From positions 124,001 to 188,000 of the forward strand of contig JAACJM010000162.1 of NCBI GenBank assembly GCA_013368315.1: a DNA stretch of 64,000 nucleotides, given 5' to 3'. The position numbers and the translations under genes are program-made. Below, in pieces: positions 57,599 to 64,000 of this stretch. How positions within the stretch are numbered: the stretch's first letter is position 1; the number at the start of each line of letters is the position of its first letter. The stretch is from Tetrapyrgos nigripes. Lineage: Eukaryota > Basidiomycota > Agaricomycetes > Agaricales > Campanellaceae. The notes under the pieces were generated by a model. It ran no database searches. It was given only the letters and a program-made list of their open reading frames with translations, and was not told where the DNA came from.

Positions 57599-58956
57599 TT
57601 AAGGCTGGTCCTCAAGCCCGAACACTGGATTCCAAAGCCCTCTGACGGGTTTGGGTTCATATCTGTCCAGGCCGACATCATCAGTCTCACAACGTAGCAA
57701 GCCAAGGGTCAAGGCACTCACGGCTCTTCCAAATACTTCATCTCATCCTCCGTTAATGCAAACCCATTGATACCCACAGCTTCCTCCACCCTCTTCTCAT
57801 TCGACATACCGACAATCGGACTCGACACCTTTGCGTTGACCCAAGCCATGGCAATCTGAGCCATACTCTTTCCGTGCTTCTCCGAGACTTCTTGTACGCG
57901 ATTGATGATGACTCTATCTGCTTCGGTAAGATCTGGGTAGAATTTGGTTCCTTTGATGAGTTCTCCTCGACTTGTTGCTTCACCGAGTGGACGAGTAAGG
58001 AAACCACCCGCGACGGGCGACCAAGGAATGATACCGATACCGTGGTGGTTGCAGTAGGCGTTCATCTCGCGTTCCTATACACAGTCAGGCCACCGTGCTT
58101 GGAGAAAAGAACGACAAGACTAAGGACCCTTACCTCCTCCCTATACATTAGCGAATACTCGTTTTGCATACTGATAAACTTCGTCCAGCCATTCTTATCC
58201 GCAACTTGATTCAACATTGCAAAATGCCAGCACCTCATCGAACTCGCGCCGATGTACCTCACTTTCCCACTCTGCACTAGATCATGCAGGGCTTTCATTG
58301 TTTCCTCCGGCGGAACGGTAGGGTCGAAACGGTGTATTTGGAGGAGATCGATGTAAGTTGTGTTGAGCCTCTTGAGAGAATTTTCTACAGCGTTGAAGAT
58401 TGCTGCTCGGGACAGACCGCATTGATTGACGTAGTCCCGGGTGTTTCTGAGCTCGGGGTGCTTGGTGCTATGGGTACCGACATCTTTGTGTACGAGATTG
58501 TTGCATTTGGTGAGGATGAGGATCTCGTTGCGAGGGATATGATACTGGGAAACCGAACAGATAGATATAAGTTAGTCGCAAGTCACCATATATCTGGCTT
58601 GCTTACTTTATCAATAAACTTGCTTACTATCCTCTCAGACTCTCCGTTGGAGTAGACGTTTGCTGTATCGATAGTGTTTATTCCACGGTCCCAAGCGGCC
58701 TTGAGTACTTCGATGGACTTGTCATCTTCAAGTACCCATGACTATGGAAGCTTCAGCGTTCAATCACACTCTCAAGTAAGGAAACCACTGACCTGCCACT
58801 TCGACGAACCAAAGCTCATTGCACCGACCTAATTGTCCAAAATAAGAAAGGTCAGTAAAGGAACCCAAAACATAGAACGACGATACTCACAATTGGTACA
58901 GAGACTCTGAGACCCGACTTGCCAAGGTGGACGTATTCGACTTGAGTGTTTGACAT
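57599..58956 (-). CDS. aldo-keto reductase, copy 1
   Basis: A NADPH-type oxidoreductase of the AKR superfamily (TIM barrel, cytosolic), close to the yeast Aad/Ypr127 style subfamily. The start at 58956 gives [20 protein letters not shown]. Exons: 58891-58956, a 36-nt exon encoding [12 protein letters not shown], then larger exons, with a last exon encoding [20 protein letters not shown] and the stop at 57599; about 350 residues. The catalytic tetrad is visible: Asp in [15 protein letters not shown], Tyr in the same motif, Lys in ILILTKC and His in [10 protein letters not shown]. The cofactor-end motif is [29 protein letters not shown] box lies 55 bp upstream. The substrate is unknown. Its neighbour at 60.7 kb is a near-identical paralogue. 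Confidence 0.9.
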
Positions 58957-59545
58957 GTTGGTTTTTTTTCGAGATTGAGGTAGCTTATATTGAATAACTA
59001 TGCAACCTCGTCTTTTATACCGGAGATCCTGTTACTAGGGCTTCTCGCCAACTTGAAGACGGTTCAATTGTGCATCGGAGTGGAGCCGACGGGAGCCATC
59101 CGTCTCGCGGACCTGAGAGTGGGTCGTCAGATCTCAAAGTCGAACACATTGATTTGAGGATGACTCGAGCAGCGGAGGATATAAGAAAAGTCATATCTGC
59201 GAGCTGGAATTGAGCTGGAATTGGTAATTTTCTTCGGAACGCAACCGAGGATGTGTTCTGATGATGTCATGATCTGTCATGATGCTTGCAAAAATAGAAA
59301 TGCCGTCTGGACCACAGCGTGTCAGTGATTTTGTTATAAAAAAAGCACAAACCTACATCGAAACATCGCCAGCTTACCATTCTTCCGCAACCACCAGGCA
59401 GCCTATGATGCATCCATTTAGCTGACGGCACTGACGGCGCAGAGACGTTATAAACAGTCTGCTGAGATGTCATCTCATGCGCTGCTAGCCCTACATAGAA
59501 CCACAAGAATCCTACAGAAGCAATATGTACACAGTAAGGTGAAGG
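58957..59545. other. upstream region of aldo-keto reductase copy 1 (duplicated)
   Basis: Non-coding. It shares its sequence with about 62059-62700, including CGTCTCGCGGACCTGAGAGT and CTGGACCACAGCGTGTCAGT, so promoter elements were duplicated along with the gene. Confidence 0.6.
59012..59019 (-). promoter_or_regulatory. TATA box of aldo-keto reductase copy 1
   Basis: TATAAAAG on the minus strand, 55 bp upstream of the ATG at 58956, conserved at the same distance in copy 2. Confidence 0.6.
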
Positions 59546-60487
59546 ATACCTGGATACTGGCGGGGTTCACGCTACGCTACGTGCATCTACTTCAGCTGCA
59601 GCCAGCTTGATCTGGTAGCCAAACTAACCATCAAACTCGGAGCGCACAAGCCAGCTACTCGGCCAGCGAGTATATACTATAGTGTTAGTGTAACCATAAT
59701 CCCGATTAGGCTTCGGCGCTCCCACTCCCGCCCTCACCATCCCGCCGTTTTCCCGCTCCCTCAAGACCTCGGCAACACCATTTATGGTGCATTCTCTCCT
59801 GCGGAAAATATCAAATTCGCACTAAGTCTCCCTCTCAAAGGATATTTTTATCTGTCCAGAAGCGCATTGCGCGCATACTATCTGTGAGGCTCAACCTTCA
59901 AGACATTACGGCCGTAGAAATGTTCACCGTGCCTGCAGCAAGGATATCTCGCCTCTGAGCTTACTTGTACTGCTAGAACACGAGTGGCTGTCAGTTAAGC
60001 TTTCGATGGACATTTCGGAGCTTCCTCTCTCATTTGTCAAATTGATCGTGCAACGGGCAGTATCTTCTCCTCATACAAGACATTACTGGCTACCATTCCC
60101 AGGTTTTTCACTCAAACTTGCGTGCAGAGGGACATCCTCAGAGTCAATATCTTGATATCGGCTGCTATTCCAATTGGATTTCCATGGAGGGCGTTACCTT
60201 CGTTCAGGAGTGTGAAGCTCGCAGTGCGTCTCTGGATGCCCCAGGACGCCAGGACACCAGGATACCAACGATACGTCGATCGCGATAAGAGATCTACGAG
60301 AATGCAGAGAGCTCGTAAGTATATGTACAAGTTTGGATTAAGTATCATTATGACTTCTCTGATTAAATCACTCTCTCAGTTTCTTACAGACAGCCTTCGC
60401 ATACAACAGGTTTCTTCTCCGTCAAAAATATGACTCGGCTTTTGATGTGGCTAATGCCTATGGAGATCAGTCAGAATATACAAAGAA
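59546..60487. other. unique spacer between the two duplicated copies
   Basis: About 0.95 kb not shared between the copies. A plus-strand region at about 60008-60430 reads MDISELPLSFVKLIVQRAVS and, in another frame, FRSVKLAVRLWMPQDARTP. It may be a broken small gene, but no domain is clear. Confidence 0.4.
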
Positions 60488-60701
60488 GTGGGGACAAGGG
60501 TATTAGGCAAAAGTACGTCGTTGATTCAAAGTTATGTGTGACCTCACGCGCGCTTTGACCACAATACACAAGTCATACACGTGAATTCTCATCATGGCAG
60601 CGAAAAACTTCAAAAAGGACAGAGATGATTAATAGACAGAGATACACAAATAGGGTGCATTCCGTATCTATACACCAACAGCCAAGGGGAAGACGCTGGG
60701 T

Positions 60702-62058
60702 TTAAGGCTGGTCCTCAAGCCCGAACACTGGATTCCAAAGCCCTCTGACGGGTTTGGGTTCATATCTGTCCAAGCCGACATCATGAGTCTCACAACGTAG
60801 CAAGCCAAGGGTCAAGGCACTCACGGCTCTTCCAAATACTTCATCTCATCCTCCGTTAATGCAAACCCATTGATACCCACAGCTTCCTCCACCCTCTTCT
60901 CATTCGACATACCGACAATCGGACTCGACACCTTTGCGTTGACCCAAGCCATGGCAATCTGAGCCATACTCTTTCCGTGCTTCTCCGACACTTCTTGTAC
61001 GCGATTGATGATGACTCTATCTGCTTCGGTAGTGTCTGGGTAGAATTTGGTTCCTTTGATGAGTTCTCCTCGACTTGTTGCTTCACCGAGTGGACGAGTG
61101 AGGAAACCACCCGCGACGGGCGACCAAGGAATGATACCGATACCGTGGTGGTTGCAATAGGCGTTCATCTCGCGTTCCTATACACAGTCAGGCCACCGTG
61201 CTTGGAGAAAAGAACGACAAGACTAAGGACCCTTACCTCCTCCCTATACATTAGCGAATACTCGTTTTGCATACTGATAAACTTCGTCCAGCCATTCTTA
61301 TCCGCAACTTGATTCAACATCGCAAAATGCCAGCACCTCATCGAACTCGCGCCGATGTACCTCACTTTCCCACTCTGCACTAGATCATGCAGGGCTTTCA
61401 TTGTTTCCTCTGGCGGAACGGTAGGGTCGAAACGGTGTATTTGGAGGAGATCGGTGTAAGTTGTGTTGAGCCTCTTGAGAGAATTCTCTACAGCATTGAA
61501 GATCGCTGCTCGGGACAGACCGCATCGATTGACGTAGTCCCGGGTGTTTCTGAGCTCGGGGTGTCTGTCACTATGGGTGCCAACGTCCTTGTGGACGAGG
61601 CCGTTACATTTGGTGAGGATGAGGATCTCGTTGCGAGGGATATGATGCTAGGAAACCGAACAGATAAATAGAGGTCAATCGCAAGTCACCATATATCTGG
61701 CTTACTTTATCAATAAACTTGCCTACTATCCTCTCAGACTCTCCGTTGGAGTAGACGTTTGCTGTATCAATGGTATTTATTCCACGGTCCCAGGCGGCCT
61801 TGAGTACTTCGATGGACTTGTCATCTTCAAGTACCCATGACTATGGAAGCTTTCAACGTTCAATCACCCACGCTCAAGAAAGGAAACCACTCACCTGCCA
61901 CTTCGACGAACCAAAGCTCATTGCACCGACCTAATTGTCCAAAATAAGAAAGGTCAGTAAAGGAGCCCAAAACATAGAACGACGATACTCACAATTGGTA
62001 CAGAGACTCTGAGACCCGACTTGCCTAGGTTGACGTATTGGACTTGAATGTTTGACAT
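60702..62058 (-). CDS. aldo-keto reductase, copy 2
   Basis: Paralogue of the gene at 57599-58956 with the same exon plan, start (MSN) at 62058 and stop at 60702. The catalytic Asp, Tyr, Lys and His motifs are all retained. Visible amino-acid differences include [10 protein letters not shown] versus [18 protein letters not shown] versus [17 protein letters not shown] versus YVNQCGLSR, and YTDLLQIH versus YIDLLQIH. The last places Thr beside the catalytic-His strand. Both copies look functional, so sub-functionalisation or dosage are both possible. A TATAAAAG box is again 55 bp upstream. Confidence 0.9.
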
Positions 62059-62112
62059 GTTGGTTTTTTTCGAGATTGAGGTAGCTTGTATTGAATAACC
62101 ATGCAACCTCGT

Positions 62113-62120
62113 CTTTTATA
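62113..62120 (-). promoter_or_regulatory. TATA box of aldo-keto reductase copy 2
   Basis: TATAAAAG on the minus strand, 55 bp upstream of the ATG at 62058, identical in placement to copy 1. Confidence 0.6.
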
Positions 62121-62700
62121 CCGGAGATCCTGTTACTAGGGGTTCTTGAGGCTTGCATGAGCACTCATCGGACTAAGACTCGCGCCAAGACGGTTCGATT
62201 GTGCAATTGGGTGGAACCGACGGGAACCGTCCGTCTCGCGGACCTGAGAGTGGGTCTTCAGATCTCAAAGCCGAACAAATTGATTTGAGGATGACTCGAG
62301 CAGCGGAGGATGAGGTAGAAAAGTCATGAAAATGTTATCTACGAGTTGGAGCTGGTAAATTTCTTCGGAACGCAACCGACGAAGTGGGTCAGGAGGGTGC
62401 ATGTGTTGCGATGACATATGTGATGATGCTTGCAAAAGTGCGCAAAATTATTAGGAAACGTAATCTGGACCACAGCGTGTCAGTGATTTTGTTAAAAAGC
62501 ATAAACCTACATCGAGTCATCGCCAGCTTCCCATTCTTCTGCAACCACCAGGCAGCCCATAATGCACCCAATACAGCCCCTTCGCAGACGACACTGACGG
62601 CGCAGAGACATTATAAACAGTATGTTGAGATATCATCTCATGCGCTGCTAGCTCTAGAACCACAAGAATCCTGCAGAAGCAATATGTAAACAGTAAGCAA

Positions 62701-63266
62701 GGTGAAATGATCAGATATTCGGCAAAGGAGATGAAGCCGCCAAGGGATCAGGAAGTTTTTCGTGGAAGTAGCAGATGCAAATGCAACTGTGGAGCAGGCA
62801 GGCTGACTTGGCCAAAAGTATCACTCCGAGGTATGTGCCATAGAGGCAGTCTGAGAGAAAAGATCTCGTAAGGAGCCTTGAGGAGCTCTAGAAGGAAAGG
62901 ATTGCAATGAGATTAACGAGACAAAGATGGCAGAGAATACTCACTAGATGTCGCGTTTTCTCGGCTACTACAGATTACATGTTTACACCGCGAAGTCCAA
63001 GCGAAGTCTGTTGCAAGGCTAGCTAGCCGGCGACTGAAGAGCCTAGGGAGAGCCCATGATCATGAAGTACATGCCTCGATGCATATCGAAGACAAGGCTA
63101 AAAAAAGAGGTGAATACACAGTTCAATGTCTTGTTTGATTTTTTGGGAAAAGAAAAGAGGCAAGAACAGTGTCAGGTAATCACTTTGGTAAAGAATAACT
63201 TGCGATTGTGATGATCGATGACGAAGGGGTCATGTGGCTGTGTAGAATTACGACTCCATTACCGCC
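62701..63266. other. intergenic region
   Basis: Beyond the duplication edge no gene is visible; it serves as upstream region of the prefoldin gene. Confidence 0.4.
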
Positions 63267-63926
63267 ATGTCCCAGCAAGCGATGAGTCTCACAGACCTCG
63301 ACTTCAGCCAGCTATCTGAAGTGAGGAGGCAGATTGAAGAGGTAAAAACTTTATTTTACTAGCGGTCAATCCGGTTGTACTCATTTTGCTCCAATTTTCT
63401 TCCTACTTGACAGGAACTGAACCACCTCACAAACTCGTTCGCTCAGCTCAAACAAGCGCAGGCCAAGTTTAAGAATTGCATCGAGAATGTAACAGAAGTG
63501 AAGTCCGAGAATGCCGGTGCGTTTGCTCGTCTGAGTCGATGTAAACACAGAGCTGATCTAGATATTGATGAAACACGAAACAACCAGGCAAAACGATCCT
63601 CGTGCCTCTCACCAATTCTCTCTACGTTCCGGGAAAGATATGCGATCCAGAAAATGTTCTAGTTGACGTCGGAACGGGGTACTTCGTGAAAAAGGTCACT
63701 TATTTCGAGCTCTCACTTGGATTTATGCTGACCTTATTGACAGACTCGTCCTCAGGCACTCAAACATTACAAGGGGAAGGTTGATTACATTGAAGGAAAC
63801 TTGGAAACGTTAGAAGCGACGATACAGAAGAAACGGGAAAATATGAACGCGATTGTAACTGTAATGCAGGCAAAGCTACAGGCGCAGACACAAGGACCAA
63901 GTAACCAGAATTCGAACAAATCATGA
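63267..63926 (+). CDS. GIM5: prefoldin subunit 5 (alpha-class)
   Basis: A subunit of the hexameric cytosolic prefoldin co-chaperone that hands nascent actin and tubulin to the CCT chaperonin. Exons 63267-63341, 63414-63516, 63588-63694 and 63744-63926 give 155 residues, the normal size. It has an N-terminal coiled coil (DFSQLSEVRRQIEEELNHLT; NSFAQLKQAQAKFKNC), a central beta hairpin pair with the family signature (ILVPLTNSLYVPGKI; ENVLVDVGTGYFVKK), and a C-terminal coiled coil (ALKHYKGKVDYIEGNLETLE; TIQKKRENMNAIVTVMQAKL). SLYVPGKI with VDVGTGYFVKK is diagnostic of subunit 5. Intact. Confidence 0.95.
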
Positions 63927-64000
63927 TGCTACTTCTTGCAGAAGTTCATATTGTGCTCCATGTACCATAACTGAGTCCATGCTTGGCCTACTTCGCAAGA

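Larger units (their letters stand above)
57385..59545. repeat. direct segmental duplication, copy 1
   Basis: About 2.2 kb containing an entire aldo-keto reductase gene and its upstream region is repeated at about 60488-62700 in the same orientation, offset near 3.1 kb. Similarity starts around GGTATTAGGCAGAAGTACGT and ends around ACAGTAAGGTGAA. Coding parts differ by scattered substitutions; non-coding parts also by small indels. Confidence 0.88.
60488..62700. repeat. direct segmental duplication, copy 2
   Basis: Partner of about 57385-59545, same orientation. The upstream part differs by a short insertion near 62150-62185 (GGCTTGCATGAGCACTCATC) relative to copy 1. Confidence 0.88.

Noticed and set aside
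1..64000. tRNA, rRNA genes and CRISPR arrays
   Set aside because: No cloverleaf with A and B boxes, no rRNA sequence and no spaced repeat array were seen; tandem repeats here lack unique spacers.

Overview
This window looks like nuclear DNA of an Agaricomycete (mushroom-forming basidiomycete). Genes are split by many short GT..AG introns of about 50-65 bp. The gene content also fits: a Plavaka (CACTA-like) transposase, DUF6532- and DUF6534-type proteins, an F-box/LRR relic, a HET-domain relic, secreted carbohydrate-active enzymes and Ser/Ala-rich wall proteins. All splice models were read by eye from frame continuity, donor/acceptor sites and family knowledge; nothing was searched or computed.

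Layout. 0.5-2.4 kb: disrupted F-box gene (-). 3.1-4.7 kb: secreted GH43 arabinanase (+). 5.6-6.9 kb: orphan seven-TM protein (+). 7.5-10.2 kb: repeat island with a Tc1-type transposon (40-bp terminal inverted repeats, one internal stop), a 251-bp foldback element and ACCCG-rich repeats. 11.1-12.8 kb: zinc alcohol dehydrogenase (+). 13.7-14.1 kb: small Ser/Ala-rich surface protein (+). 14.3-19.1 kb: decayed Helitron (-). 20.5-24.2 kb: GH3 beta-glucosidase (+). 24.67-31.47 kb: an apparently complete Plavaka element bounded by 17-bp inverted repeats, carrying an intact transposase (+) and a divergent DUF6532-like gene (-). 33.3-35.0 kb: HET-domain pseudogene between two copies of a diverged non-coding repeat. 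36.5-37.4 kb: Ser/Gly-rich surface protein. 38.1-39.7 kb: ribonucleotide reductase small subunit. 42.0-43.6 kb: DUF6534-like membrane protein. 44.2-45.3 kb: secreted protein with 13-residue repeats (-). 47.7-49.7 kb: Mrs2-type mitochondrial Mg2+ channel. 50.9-56.8 kb: ankyrin/RCC1/BTB protein resembling IBTK and Btb3. 57.4-62.7 kb: recent direct duplication of an aldo-keto reductase gene. 63.3-63.9 kb: prefoldin subunit 5.

The window mixes conserved housekeeping genes (RNR2, MRS2, PFD5, IBTK-like) with a repeat-rich accessory half (7.5-35 kb). GH43 and GH3 would act outside the cell on plant polysaccharides, which fits a saprotroph or plant-associated lifestyle. The most interesting unit is the Plavaka element, because its second gene lies inside the inverted repeats, is divergently arranged and looks intact. 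That makes it a candidate accessory factor of the transposon and not a host gene.
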